From NCBI GenBank assembly GCA_021325365.1, contig JAJPHF010000026.1, positions 49,140-113,139 of the forward strand: a DNA stretch of 64,000 bases, written 5' to 3'. The translations under genes were made by a program, and so were the position numbers. The notes beneath the pieces were generated by a model. It searched no databases and was not told the DNA's origin. It saw only the letters and a list, made by a program, of their open reading frames with translations. Positions 22,900-31,023 of this stretch are shown here, in pieces. The stretch comes from Pseudomonadota bacterium. Lineage in GTDB: Bacteria > Chloroflexota > UBA6077 > JAJPHF01. How positions within the stretch are numbered: the stretch's first letter is position 1; each line of letters opens with the position of its first letter.

Positions 22900-25080
22900 A
22901 TGCGTGCGAGAGGCATGTCGTACTTCCTCAGGGCGTTCGGGGTCATGATGCTCGTGGCAGCCGCCGCGGCCGCGCTTGCCGCGTGGCCGCTGGCGCGGCA
23001 ATCGGTCGCGTCGGACGACGACACCATCACGGGGGTCGTCACCGGCCCCAATGGGCCTGAGGCGGGCGTCTGGGTCATCGCGGAAACCACCGATTTGCCC
23101 ACGCGCTTCGTCCGCATCGTGGTCACCAACGACGAGGGCCGCTACCTGATCCCGGACCTCCCAAACGCGGGCTACCAGGTGTGGGTCCGCGGCTACGGCC
23201 TGGTGGACTCGCCGAAGGTCGCCGCGACGCCGGGCCGCACGCTCGACCTCACCGCCGTGCCCGCGCCCGACCCGCTCGCCGCCGCGCAGTACTATCCCGC
23301 TGGCTACTGGTACTCGCTGATGCACATCCCAGACGCGAGCGAGTTCCCCGGCACGCCCGAGAACGGCATCAACGTGGACTACCAGGCCCAGTGGATCCGC
23401 GGCCTCAAGTCGGCGAGCTGCAACGGCTGCCACGCGCTCGGCAACGCGGCCACGCGCCGCATTGAAGATGCGCTAGGCCACTTCGACAGCTCGGTGGACG
23501 CGTGGGACCGTCGCATCCGCTCCGGCCAGGCCGGGGCCCAGATGCTCGGCGGCCTCAACCTGCTCGGGCGCCAGCGCGCGCTGGAGGCATTGGCCGACTG
23601 GACCGATCGAATCGCCGCGGGCGCGCAACCGCCGGTCCCGCCACGTCCGCAGGGCGTGGAGCGCAACGTTGTCATCACCGAGTGGGACTGGGCCGAGCCG
23701 ACAGGCTACCTGCACGACGAGATCTCCACGGACAAGCGCAACCCGACAGTCAACGCCTATGGGAAGCTCTACGGCTCGATGGAGCTGAGCAAGGACTACC
23801 TCCCTGTCCTCGATCCGGCGACGAACACGGCGAGCCGTGTCCCGGTGAGCCCGCGCGACCCGGACACACCGCCGGCGCAGCCCCCCACCATGCTGGCGCC
23901 GTCGCCGTACTGGGGCGACGAGGTGATCTGGACCAGCAGGGCCAACGTCCACAATCCCATGTTCGACGAAACGGGCCGGGTCTGGCTGACCATGACGATC
24001 CGTCCGCCTGACAACCCCGACTTCTGCGGCGAGGGCTCGAGTCTCCCCTCGGCGCAGCAGTTCCCCCTGGACCGGGCCGCGCGCCAGCTCGCGGTCTACG
24101 ATCCCGCCACCGAGCAGCTGACTCCCATTGACACCTGCTTCAGCACGCACCACCTCGTGTTCGCCGAGGACGCGAACCGCACGCTCTGGACCAGCTCCGG
24201 CGGGGGCGGTGAGGGCGGCGGTCCCGGGGTTGTCGGCTGGTTCAACACGCGCCTGTTCGACGAGACCGGCGACGCGCAGGCGGCGCAGGGCTGGACGCCG
24301 CTCATCCTCGACACCAATGGCAACGGCCAGCGCGACGACTACGTGGAGCCCGACGCGGCGGTCGACCCGACCAAGGACAAGCGCCTCGCGGCGAGCTTCT
24401 ACGGCGTCGCGGTCGCCCCCGACGGCATCGTCTGGGGGTCGGTGTTCACCTTCCCCGGCGGCCTCGTCCGCCTCGATCCGGGGCCGAACCCGCCGGAGAC
24501 CGCGCTGGCGGAGTACTATGAGCCGCCGTGGAACAACCCCGACGCGCCCACGGTCGGCTACGGTCCGCGCGGCATGGACGTCGACCGCGATGGCGTGGTG
24601 TGGACGCCGATGGCGAGCGGGCACCTGGCGAGCTTCGATCGGCGCAAGTGCCAGGGCCCGCTCAACGGCCCGACCGCCACGGGTCAGCAGTGTCCCGAGG
24701 GCTGGACGTTCTACCCGGAGCCCATCCCACAGTTCGAGGGGCTGGATGCCCCCGGCAGCGCCGGGGCCAGCTACTACGTGTGGGTCGATCAGTTCGACAC
24801 GCTCGGGCTAGGGCCCAACACGCCGATCGCCACGGGCAACGGTGAGGAGGGGCCTATCGCGCTGAAGGACGGCCAGTGGGTCACCCTGCGGGTTCCCTAC
24901 CCGCTCGGCTACTACGCAAAGGGCCTCGACGGCCGCATCGACGACCCGAACGCCGGCTGGAAGGGCCGCGGGCTCTGGTCGACGATCGGCAGCCGCGCGC
25001 CCTTCCACATGGAGACGGGCAAAGGCACGGACCCCAAGGTTCTCCATTTCCAGCTGCGCCCCGACCCGCTCGCACGGTGA
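22900..25080 (+). CDS. Exported beta-propeller protein with a CxxCH haem motif
   Basis: The ATG at 22900 follows GGTGGAGG; 726 aa. A signal peptide (FLRAFGVMMLVAAAAAAL) is followed by a carboxypeptidase-regulatory-like/CNA-B-type Ig domain (ITGVVTGPNGPEAGVWVIAE ... GRYLIPDLPNAGYQVWVRGY). SASCNGCHALGN near residue 172 is a single c-type haem attachment motif. The remaining ~500 residues resemble a PQQ/NHL-type propeller (GRVWLTMTIRPP, GVAVAPDGIVWGSVF, GMDVDRDGVVWTPMASGHL). The architecture suggests an exported redox or lyase-like enzyme; substrate unknown. It is monocistronic, ending at a hairpin. Confidence 0.8.
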   Translation: MRARGMSYFLRAFGVMMLVAAAAAALAAWPLARQSVASDDDTITGVVTGPNGPEAGVWVIAETTDLPTRFVRIVVTNDEGRYLIPDLPNAGYQVWVRGYGLVDSPKVAATPGRTLDLTAVPAPDPLAAAQYYPAGYWYSLMHIPDASEFPGTPENGINVDYQAQWIRGLKSASCNGCHALGNAATRRIEDALGHFDSSVDAWDRRIRSGQAGAQMLGGLNLLGRQRALEALADWTDRIAAGAQPPVPPRPQGVERNVVITEWDWAEPTGYLHDEISTDKRNPTVNAYGKLYGSMELSKDYLPVLDPATNTASRVPVSPRDPDTPPAQPPTMLAPSPYWGDEVIWTSRANVHNPMFDETGRVWLTMTIRPPDNPDFCGEGSSLPSAQQFPLDRAARQLAVYDPATEQLTPIDTCFSTHHLVFAEDANRTLWTSSGGGGEGGGPGVVGWFNTRLFDETGDAQAAQGWTPLILDTNGNGQRDDYVEPDAAVDPTKDKRLAASFYGVAVAPDGIVWGSVFTFPGGLVRLDPGPNPPETALAEYYEPPWNNPDAPTVGYGPRGMDVDRDGVVWTPMASGHLASFDRRKCQGPLNGPTATGQQCPEGWTFYPEPIPQFEGLDAPGSAGASYYVWVDQFDTLGLGPNTPIATGNGEEGPIALKDGQWVTLRVPYPLGYYAKGLDGRIDDPNAGWKGRGLWSTIGSRAPFHMETGKGTDPKVLHFQLRPDPLAR

Positions 25081-25086
25081 AGCGCG

Positions 25087-25117
25087 GACCCGGTGTTAAG
25101 AGCCCCAACACCGGGTC
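25087..25117 (+). terminator. Terminator hairpin
   Basis: GACCCGGTGTT (25087-25097) pairs perfectly with AACACCGGGTC (25107-25117); 11-bp stem, 9-nt loop, 6 nt after the stop codon. No T-run follows. Confidence 0.6.
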
Positions 25118-25134
25118 CTGAGCCCCGCAACTGG

Positions 25135-25190
25135 GTGGATTAGTGTTGGAAACCTCGACCGGCCGGTCGAGGTTTCCAACACTAATCCAC
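25135..25190. repeat. Perfect 56-bp palindrome
   Basis: Bases 25135-25162 are the exact reverse complement of 25163-25190 with no spacer (centre GGCC; arms begin GTGGATTAGTG and end CACTAATCCAC). It lies between two convergent genes, 24 bp before the stop of the minus-strand solute-binding protein gene, so it can act on both strands, most simply as a bidirectional terminator. Confidence 0.9.
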
Positions 25191-25214
25191 GGGAGGGGGA
25201 GTCGCTACACGAGC

Positions 25215-26330
25215 CTAGTGGCGGCTGGCCGCCAGCCGATCGACGAAGCGGAAATCGACGTAGTCCTCCGGGTGCGTGTCCTTGGCTCGCGGGTCGTCCT
25301 GCGCGGCCTCGTCGATCACGGCCTGGATGGCGGTAAGGTCGGGCCGCAAATCGGACGCCATGATTCCCCGCTCGATCTCGTAGCCGGCCTCCAGCGCCTC
25401 GCGGTCGTCCATCCGCGTGTAATCGCCGATGATGCGGAGGGCCAGCTCGCGGTCGTTCTTGTACACGTCCACGGCGTCGGCCAGGGCCTGCGTGAAGCGC
25501 CAGATCGCCTCTTCCTTGCTGGCGAGCACGGCGCGCCGCGCGGTGCCCTGCGTCGCCGGGTAGGGGATGGCCATCGGTGTCATGTCGAGGATTGACTTGA
25601 ACCCGCGTTTCTCGGCCACGTAGTCGCCCGGCGAGACGATCACCCCCGCGTCGAGCGAGCCGGCCGTCAGCGCGCCCACGATCTCGGGCGTGCCGCCCGC
25701 GCCGATGAAGATCACGTCGCGGTCGGGCGACAGGCCGTAACGCTGGAGAGCCACGATTCCCATGTAGTGCGAGTTGCCGCCCAGGCGCGTGACACCCACC
25801 CGCTTGCCTTTGAGGTCGGCAACGCTCTGGATCTCGGGCCGTGCCATGATGCGCCCCGCGAGCTGGTTCTTGGTGCCCGCGAACGTCACGATGTCGGCGC
25901 CTTGCAGCGTCGGCGTGATGATGCCGGTACCGCCGCTGATCGCGACGTCGGTTTCCCCCGAGAGCAGCGCCGCGACGTTTTGCTGTGCCGAACTGATGTA
26001 CACCAGGTTCACGTCGAGGCCGTAGCGGTCGTAGATGCCGGCGTCCTTAGCAATCCAGCTCGGCGACTGCGACGCGACGAGAGAGCTGTAGGCCACGGTG
26101 AGTGCTATCCGCTCGGGAGCCGTCGTGGCAGCCGGGGCGGCGGACCCGGCCGGGGCCGAGCTGCTCGCGGCGGAACTGTTGTCTGGGCCGCTGCTGGCCG
26201 GCGCGGCCGGTCGCCCGGTCGGCGCGGCGCAGCCCACCACGACGAGCAGCGCCATGAGCAGCCCACCCACCGACGCCGCGAGACGTGCCGGATGCGTCGC
26301 ATGAGGCGCGATTCGAGAGCAATGCACCAT
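25215..26330 (-). CDS. Solute-binding lipoprotein (NitT/TauT-type)
   Basis: The ATG at 26330 follows AGAGGAG; 371 aa. A lipoprotein signal ends in LLVVVGCAAP, with acylation at the Cys, followed by a long Ser/Ala/Pro linker. The binding domain begins IALTVAYSSLVASQSPSWIA and contains GIYDRYGLDVNLVYI, VAISGGTGIITPTLQGADIV, VADLKGKRVGVTRLGG and SLDAGVIVSPGDYVAEKRGF. This is the nitrate/sulfonate/thiamine-precursor-binding family. It resembles the proteins at 38894 and 46526. No permease or ATPase is adjacent; ligand unknown. Confidence 0.88.
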   Translation of the reverse strand: MVHCSRIAPHATHPARLAASVGGLLMALLVVVGCAAPTGRPAAPASSGPDNSSAASSSAPAGSAAPAATTAPERIALTVAYSSLVASQSPSWIAKDAGIYDRYGLDVNLVYISSAQQNVAALLSGETDVAISGGTGIITPTLQGADIVTFAGTKNQLAGRIMARPEIQSVADLKGKRVGVTRLGGNSHYMGIVALQRYGLSPDRDVIFIGAGGTPEIVGALTAGSLDAGVIVSPGDYVAEKRGFKSILDMTPMAIPYPATQGTARRAVLASKEEAIWRFTQALADAVDVYKNDRELALRIIGDYTRMDDREALEAGYEIERGIMASDLRPDLTAIQAVIDEAAQDDPRAKDTHPEDYVDFRFVDRLAASRH

Positions 26331-26509
26331 GCGTGTCTCCTCTGAGGAGTGCCGGCGCCGCCCATCCACGCGACGATCGCGCGCGGGGCCGCGCCTTCGT
26401 CGCAGTATAACGGTTATGTCGCCAGCGGACGTACCCACTCGCCGCTCGAGGGCGGCGATCATGGAACGCGGCGAGCGGAACGGCGGCGGGACCGGGGGGC
26501 TGCTGACGC

Positions 26510-26716
26510 TCAGCCGGAGTCACGTGCTGCGCGGGCCATAACGGTCAGGGCGGCGGCCAGCAGCCGTAGCTCCGCCGTCGATGCACGCGCTAGCTGCTGG
26601 GCGGCGCGCGTAGCGCCGGCTTCGCCCGGCGCCAGCCACGCCAATAAAGCAGGGTAGCAGCGGAGCGCCTGCGCGATTAACGCCGTCCGTTGGCCATCGC
26701 GTACGCGGGAATCCAT
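26510..26716 (-). CDS. Small hypothetical helical protein
   Basis: The ATG at 26716 follows GGAG at 7 nt; 68 aa. It is Ala/Leu/Arg-rich and probably all helical (LIAQALRCYPALLAWLAP, RAAQQLARASTAELRLLAAA). No family is recognised. It is the last of four closely spaced small minus-strand genes. Confidence 0.5.
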   Translation of the reverse strand: MDSRVRDGQRTALIAQALRCYPALLAWLAPGEAGATRAAQQLARASTAELRLLAAALTVMARAARDSG

Positions 26717-26738
26717 ATTGCGCTCCAGCGGGCGAGCC

Positions 26739-26909
26739 TTAACGGAGACGCCAGCCCGCGACGATCGGCGCCACGATGCCGCTGGCTCCGACCAAGAGCA
26801 CGAGCCGGGCGGCTCCTAGATCACCGGTGAGCCACGCGGCGAGCAAGCCCGCGCCGAGCCCGAGAAGAATCAGCCACAGGGCCGTGTGCCAGCAGGCGAT
26901 CCCCGACAT
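26739..26909 (-). CDS. Small two-helix membrane protein
   Basis: The ATG at 26909 follows GGAG at 7 nt; 56 aa. It has two hydrophobic segments (LWLILLGLGAGLLAAWL and LVLLVGASGIVAPIVA) separated by a short loop, and ends GWRLR. An upstream GTG at 26957 would add 16 residues and overlap the previous gene by 14 bp. Function unknown; probably in the inner membrane. Confidence 0.5.
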   Translation of the reverse strand: MSGIACWHTALWLILLGLGAGLLAAWLTGDLGAARLVLLVGASGIVAPIVAGWRLR

Positions 26910-26943
26910 TCGCCACTCCGCGTCGCGTAAGGTCCGCTGCCCG

Positions 26944-27207
26944 CTATTGCCGCGCACTGCCTGGCTCGTCGACAGCCAGCCCGTCAGCCGGCCGCTGCCG
27001 CGCGGCTAGCAAGCCCTGACCGCGACAGGCCCAGCAGTTCCCGGACGCCACGCAGATCCAGCAGGCAGCACTCTCCTCGGGGATCTGGCCGGTGCCGCCG
27101 CAGCGAGCGCAGTGGCCGCTGCCCCCGCAGCGCCAACAAGCCCTCAGCGCCGCTCGGCGACTAGGGTGGGGGCGCGTGGGCTCTGCTGTGGTGGGCGGGC
27201 CGTCCAT
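26944..27207 (-). CDS. Small DnaJ-type zinc-finger protein
   Basis: The ATG at 27207 follows GGAG at 5 nt; 87 aa. Four CxxC-type pairs (CWRCGGSGHCARCGGTG, then CWICVASGNCWACRGQG) match the CxxCxGxG repeats of the DnaJ cysteine-rich domain, which binds two zinc ions. There is no J domain. Stand-alone proteins of this kind can act as chaperone-like or thiol-redox partners; that is a family-level expectation only. Confidence 0.65.
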   Translation of the reverse strand: MDGPPTTAEPTRPHPSRRAALRACWRCGGSGHCARCGGTGQIPEESAACWICVASGNCWACRGQGLLAARQRPADGLAVDEPGSARQ

Positions 27208-27234
27208 GATCGCTCCGCGGATGACGTGAGGTGG

Positions 27235-27480
27235 TCAAAACCGTGCGGCGCAGCGAGGACAGACCAGCCGTCCCCGTCGGGCTTCGACGTGCAGTCGCGT
27301 CTGCCGCGAGAAACGGCGTGGCGGCTGGCCGCAGTGCAAGCGATGGAGGTCCAGTGTGAAGCGCTCCAGCACCTCGCGCGAGCGCTGGGGGCAGGCACGC
27401 GAAACCGCCGGCAGCCCGCCGCTCGTCGCGTCGAGGACCCTGTTGAGTTCGTTGGCCGACCAGAACTCGCCACGCGCCAT
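27235..27480 (-). CDS. Small hypothetical protein with C-terminal CxxC
   Basis: The ATG at 27480 follows GGGAAGG directly and GAGGT at 9 nt; 81 aa. An N-terminal stretch (ARGEFWSANELNRVLDA) precedes a basic region (RRFSRQTRLHVEARRG) and a terminal LVCPRCAARF with one CxxC pair. It is first in the run of four small genes, 27 bp from the zinc-finger gene. No family is recognised. Confidence 0.42.
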   Translation of the reverse strand: MARGEFWSANELNRVLDATSGGLPAVSRACPQRSREVLERFTLDLHRLHCGQPPRRFSRQTRLHVEARRGRLVCPRCAARF

Positions 27481-27585
27481 CCTTCCCGACCTCGTCGTGA
27501 GCGCCCGTGCGGCTGTCCCGGGCGGCCCCGGAGCGCACCGTCGGCGCCGCGTTGTTAGCCGCTCTTACTGAGTGCCAGGCGCTGA

Positions 27586-27658
27586 GGTAGGGTGCGTGCC
27601 ACGCTGCACACACCCTACCCGGCCGCGGAGGTGCGGCGGCCCCCAACCGCGGCACCTC
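27586..27658 (-). terminator. Two consecutive stem-loops
   Basis: Stem 1: 27586-27599 with 27606-27619 (13 of 14 positions complementary). Stem 2: GAGGTGC (27628-27634) with GCACCTC (27652-27658) plus inner pairs. They lie between the NarL gene end and the small-gene cluster and probably end the two-component transcript. Confidence 0.45.
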
Positions 27659-27781
27659 ACGGGCCGATAACACTCGTATTACACGGAATCAGGACGGCGG
27701 TTGGCATGGGCCTTTGGGCCTAACTTGGTGGAACCGGGGGGCCCAACGTGTGGTGAGTGTCGTCGGGGGGTAGGCCGGCAT

Positions 27782-28447
27782 TCACGCGGGGGGCGAGATC
27801 GACCGGGCGGCAATGGCCTCGTAGCGACTGCGGAACTGCAGCTTGGAGTAAATGTTGTTGATGTGGTTCTTCACGGTTTTCTCTTCAATGCACAGGCGCT
27901 CCGCGATCGCGCGATTGCTCAAGCCGCCACGCACTAGCTCCAGTACCTCGAGTTCCCGCGGCGTTAGGCTGCTCGCGCGCGTCGACTCGGCCGTGCCGGC
28001 CGGGAGCGGCCGAGTCGCGGTCTCGCGGACCAGCTCGAGGAGCGCGGGCGCCAGCGCGGGCGTGATCAGAGCGCCGCCCGCACAAATCGTGCGTACCGCC
28101 TGGGTCAGCTCCTCGGGGGTGAAAGTACCGTGTACGAGGTAGCCCTTGGCGCCCGCAAGGACAGCTTGAATGAGGTGCTGAACGTCCTCCGACCACGTGA
28201 GCACCAGCACTCGGATGTTTGGGGCGATCTCGGTCAGGCGCCGGGTGGCGGCGATCCCGTCAAGCCCCGGCATTCGGATGTCGGTTAGCACGAGGTCCGG
28301 TAGCAGCTCTTCGGCGAGCCGGACGCCCTCGTAGCCGTCCGCGGCCTCGCCCACGACCACGAGGTCGTTCGTCAGCTCCAGGCTGCTCCGCAGCCCGCCC
28401 CGCACTACAAAGTTATCGTCGACGATCAGTATCCGCAGCGGCTGCAT
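27782..28447 (-). CDS. NarL/FixJ-type response regulator
   Basis: 221 aa. Receiver domain: ILIVDDNFVVRGGL (acidic pocket), LVLTDIRMPGLDG (phospho-Asp) and VLVLTWSED (Thr). The conserved Lys after KGYL is replaced by His (AKGYLVHGTFTPEEL). LuxR-type helix-turn-helix at residues about 155-215: LTPRELEVLELVRGGLSNRA and EEKTVKNHINNIYSKL. It binds DNA as a dimer once phosphorylated, most likely by the kinase encoded just upstream on the same strand (74 bp gap). Target genes are unknown. Confidence 0.93.
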   Translation of the reverse strand: MQPLRILIVDDNFVVRGGLRSSLELTNDLVVVGEAADGYEGVRLAEELLPDLVLTDIRMPGLDGIAATRRLTEIAPNIRVLVLTWSEDVQHLIQAVLAGAKGYLVHGTFTPEELTQAVRTICAGGALITPALAPALLELVRETATRPLPAGTAESTRASSLTPRELEVLELVRGGLSNRAIAERLCIEEKTVKNHINNIYSKLQFRSRYEAIAARSISPPA

Positions 28448-28521
28448 GCCGCCCCCTTACTCACGGGCGTTGCAACACCAAGCGTAGCGCGGGCCGCCCG
28501 CGAGCGCCAGGGCCCGGGGGC

Positions 28522-29565
28522 CTAGGCGACCGATAGGCCCCGCCTGCCAGGGGCCAGGGGCAGCCGCAGACGAATACAAGTTCCCTGAGCCGGGGCGCTC
28601 GTCACATCCAGCGATCCGCTGAGATGGACGGCGCGCTCGCGCATTCCGAGCAGGCCGAAGTGGCCGCTCCGCGCCAGCCGTTGCCAGTCGGCCTGCCAGG
28701 GGAAGCCGTCGCCGTCGTCGCTCACCGTGATGACCAGCTCGTCCGCGGTGGCGTCGACCGTGACTGCCACCCGTGTCGCGCTCGCATGGCGCGCCGTGTT
28801 GGTCAGGGCCTCCTCGACGATCCGCAGCACCTCGTACTCGGTCAGCAGCGGGACGCTGGGAACCTCGCCATGCACCGTCAACTCGGTGGCTATCCCGGTG
28901 TGCGCTTGCCAGTCGGCGAGCAAGAGGCGGAGTTGCTCCACGAGCGCTCCAGTCCCTGTCTTGACGCGGACATCGTAGATGATTTCCCGTGCTTCTTGAG
29001 CCAGGTGCTGGCCCAGCTCGGCCACGTAAGCGGCCCGCGCCCTGGCGGGGCTGTCCGTGTTGCTGAGCAGGCGTTCCAGCGCCCGCGCTTCTAGAGCGAG
29101 ACCGGCAAGCGATTTGGCAAGCCCATCGTGCATTTCCCGAGCGATACGCGCGCGCTCTGCCGCGAGCGCTTGCCGCGCCTGTGCCCGCTCCAGTTCGCGG
29201 ACCCGCTCCGCCGCGGCCTCGGCCTGGCGCCGTGCTTGGCGAAGATTTTCGCTGAGCGCGCTGATTAACACTCCCGCGAGGAGGAAAACGCCGAGCTTTA
29301 CCGCGGTATCCCAGTGGGTCACCGCGAAGGAGTGAAGCGGCACCTCGAAGAAGTAATCGATGGCGAGCGTGGCGAGGGTCGTGGCGAGCAGCGCCGGGCC
29401 CAAGCCGCCGTACCACGCGCTGGCCATCACGGCGGTCAGCAGCAAGGGGAACGGACTGATCGAGGCCAGCGGCGATAAGCCGAGATCCATCAGTAACGCG
29501 GCGCCTACGGCCAGTGCAGCTACCGTGTAGCGCGTCGCGCGGTCGAGCGAGCAGAGGGAATTCAT
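28522..29565 (-). CDS. NarX-type sensor histidine kinase
   Basis: 347 aa. About four hydrophobic segments in the first 110 residues resemble the DUF4118/KdpD-type membrane domain (LLTAVMASAWYGGLGPALLA). A coiled coil (RQARRQAEAAAERVRELERA) leads into a HisKA_3 domain with ERARIAREMHDGLAKSLAGL, where the His is phosphorylated. The ATPase part has EALTNTARHASA, SDDGDGFPW and GHFGLLGMRERA. There is no separate extracytoplasmic sensor. It pairs with the regulator at 27782, which follows it directly. Confidence 0.93.
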   Translation of the reverse strand: MNSLCSLDRATRYTVAALAVGAALLMDLGLSPLASISPFPLLLTAVMASAWYGGLGPALLATTLATLAIDYFFEVPLHSFAVTHWDTAVKLGVFLLAGVLISALSENLRQARRQAEAAAERVRELERAQARQALAAERARIAREMHDGLAKSLAGLALEARALERLLSNTDSPARARAAYVAELGQHLAQEAREIIYDVRVKTGTGALVEQLRLLLADWQAHTGIATELTVHGEVPSVPLLTEYEVLRIVEEALTNTARHASATRVAVTVDATADELVITVSDDGDGFPWQADWQRLARSGHFGLLGMRERAVHLSGSLDVTSAPAQGTCIRLRLPLAPGRRGLSVA

Positions 29566-29796
29566 GTCGCACTCCGAGTTCGGTACTCGGTCATAGCGCG
29601 CGGGACACCCTAGCTTCCACTATACTGACGGCGGCGGCTCTCGAGCCGCTACGCGCGGGCGCCGCCGCGCAGGCCCGTGCAGGTGGCTGTCCAGCGGGAG
29701 GACGACGGAGCCAGGCATGCCGCGGGCCGGCTCAGTAGGGCGTTGTCGATGGCGGGTGCCGCCCAAGCCCGCCCGTGCGAGGAGGCAAGCGACCGG

Positions 29797-30561
29797 GTGA
29801 GCGAGCGAGACGCCGCCTTCCCAGCGCTCGTCGCGCGGGCGCAGGCGTGTCGGCGGTGCCCGCGAATGGCTGGGCGGCGGCGGGTGCTGGGGCCGGGGAA
29901 CGGGCCGCTCGACGCGCGGGTGCTGTTCGTCGCCGAGGCGCCCGGCCGCTTCGGCGGCGATCGGACCGCTGTGCCGCTGGAGGGCGACCGCAGCGGCGCA
30001 ACGTTTGCCTACCTGCTGGCCGCGGCCGGCCTGGACCGCGGCGCCTTGTTCGTGACCAACGCGGTGCTGTGCAACCCTCGCGATCCCGTCGGGCGCAACG
30101 CCCGACCCTCGCCGGCCGAGCTGCGCAATTGCAGCGACCACCTGGCTGCCCAGATCGCCGTGCTCGATCCGCCCTGGGTGGTCGCGCTCGGTCACACCGC
30201 GCTACGGGCGTTGGCACTGCTCGCGCCGCACGGCGTGCGGCTCGCGGCCGATGTGGGCCATCCGCGGCAATGGTACGGGCGCCACTTGGTCCCGCTGTAC
30301 CACCCCGGTCCGCGCGCGCTCATCCGTCGCCCCCTGGCTGTCCAGGTCGAGGATTATCGCCGCCTGGCCGCGTTGGTCGCGGCTAGCGAGTCCCTACAGC
30401 ATCAGCAAGCCCTGGCGGGCGGCCAAAGTGACGGCCTCGGTACGGCTCGCGGCACCGAGTTTCGCCAGAATGGCCCCGACGTGGAATTTCACCGTGTGCT
30501 CGCTGATGACGAGGCGCAAGGCGATAGTCTTGTTGGGCAGGCCCTGAGCCATCAGCGCTAG
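29797..30561 (+). CDS. Uracil-DNA glycosylase, family 5-like (UdgB type)
   Basis: Removes uracil or deaminated bases from DNA. The GTG at 29797 has AGGAGG 11 nt upstream. Cys residues for a 4Fe-4S cluster are seen as CRRCPRM and in VTNAVLCNP and LRNCSDHL. Motif 1 AEAPGRFGGDRTAVPLEGDR resembles family 5 more than family 4. The C-terminal motif is VPLYHPGPRAL. The core ends near residue 200. The last ~57 codons (30391-30561) lie antisense to the regulator gene and have no counterpart in the family, so this 3' tail may be a lost-stop extension. Confidence 0.85.
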   Translation: MSERDAAFPALVARAQACRRCPRMAGRRRVLGPGNGPLDARVLFVAEAPGRFGGDRTAVPLEGDRSGATFAYLLAAAGLDRGALFVTNAVLCNPRDPVGRNARPSPAELRNCSDHLAAQIAVLDPPWVVALGHTALRALALLAPHGVRLAADVGHPRQWYGRHLVPLYHPGPRALIRRPLAVQVEDYRRLAALVAASESLQHQQALAGGQSDGLGTARGTEFRQNGPDVEFHRVLADDEAQGDSLVGQALSHQR

Positions 30562-31023
30562 CACCTCTAGCTCCCGCGGCGTTAGCGATTCGGTAGGGAC
30601 ATCCACCGCGAGCCGCGCGGACGCCACGACGCCGGAAGCCGCTTGAGGATCGAGGACGACCAGACCCGCCGCCACGCCGCGCACCGCTTGCAGAATCGCG
30701 TCGGGCGCGGCCTCGCGCGTCAGGTAGCCCATCCGCCCGCGGCTTGGCGGCGGCAGGTATCGCTCCGCACCTGCGTCGGCGAGGACGACGAGTCCAAGGC
30801 TCGGCTGCTCGTCGGCCAGCGCTCTCAGCTCGTCCAGCTCATGGCCACGTGCGGGTCCGGCGTCGACCAGCACGACCTGGGGCGTGAGGCGGGCGGCCAG
30901 CTCCGCCATCTCGGCGAAGCTAGCCGCCTGCCCGACGACGGTGCAGTCGGCCGCCTCGTCCAGCAGCGCGCGCAGCCCGGCGCGCACCATCGGATACGCG
31001 GCGGCCACGACGACCTCGATCAC
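30394..31023 (-). CDS. Atypical NarL-type regulator with degenerate receiver
   Basis: The GTG at 31023 follows GAGGAG at 7 nt; 209 aa. It overlaps the protease stop by 4 nt (GTGA). The receiver keeps its shape (PMVRAGLRALLDEA, QVVLVDAGPARG), but the acidic pair at the start is AAAY, the Thr/Ser position reads VVLADAG and the conserved Lys is Thr (GYLTREAAPD). Classical Asp phosphorylation is therefore unlikely. The LuxR helix-turn-helix is intact (LTPRELEVLALMAQGLPNKT, ISEHTVKFHVGAILAKL). Coupled expression with two S1C proteases suggests it reports on or controls them. Confidence 0.85.
   Translation of the reverse strand: MIEVVVAAAYPMVRAGLRALLDEAADCTVVGQAASFAEMAELAARLTPQVVLVDAGPARGHELDELRALADEQPSLGLVVLADAGAERYLPPPSRGRMGYLTREAAPDAILQAVRGVAAGLVVLDPQAASGVVASARLAVDVPTESLTPRELEVLALMAQGLPNKTIALRLVISEHTVKFHVGAILAKLGAASRTEAVTLAARQGLLML

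Noticed and set aside
23473..24624. Minus-strand frame of 383 codons
   Set aside because: Shadow of the exported CxxCH propeller gene; rich in Arg/Ala/Val without motifs.
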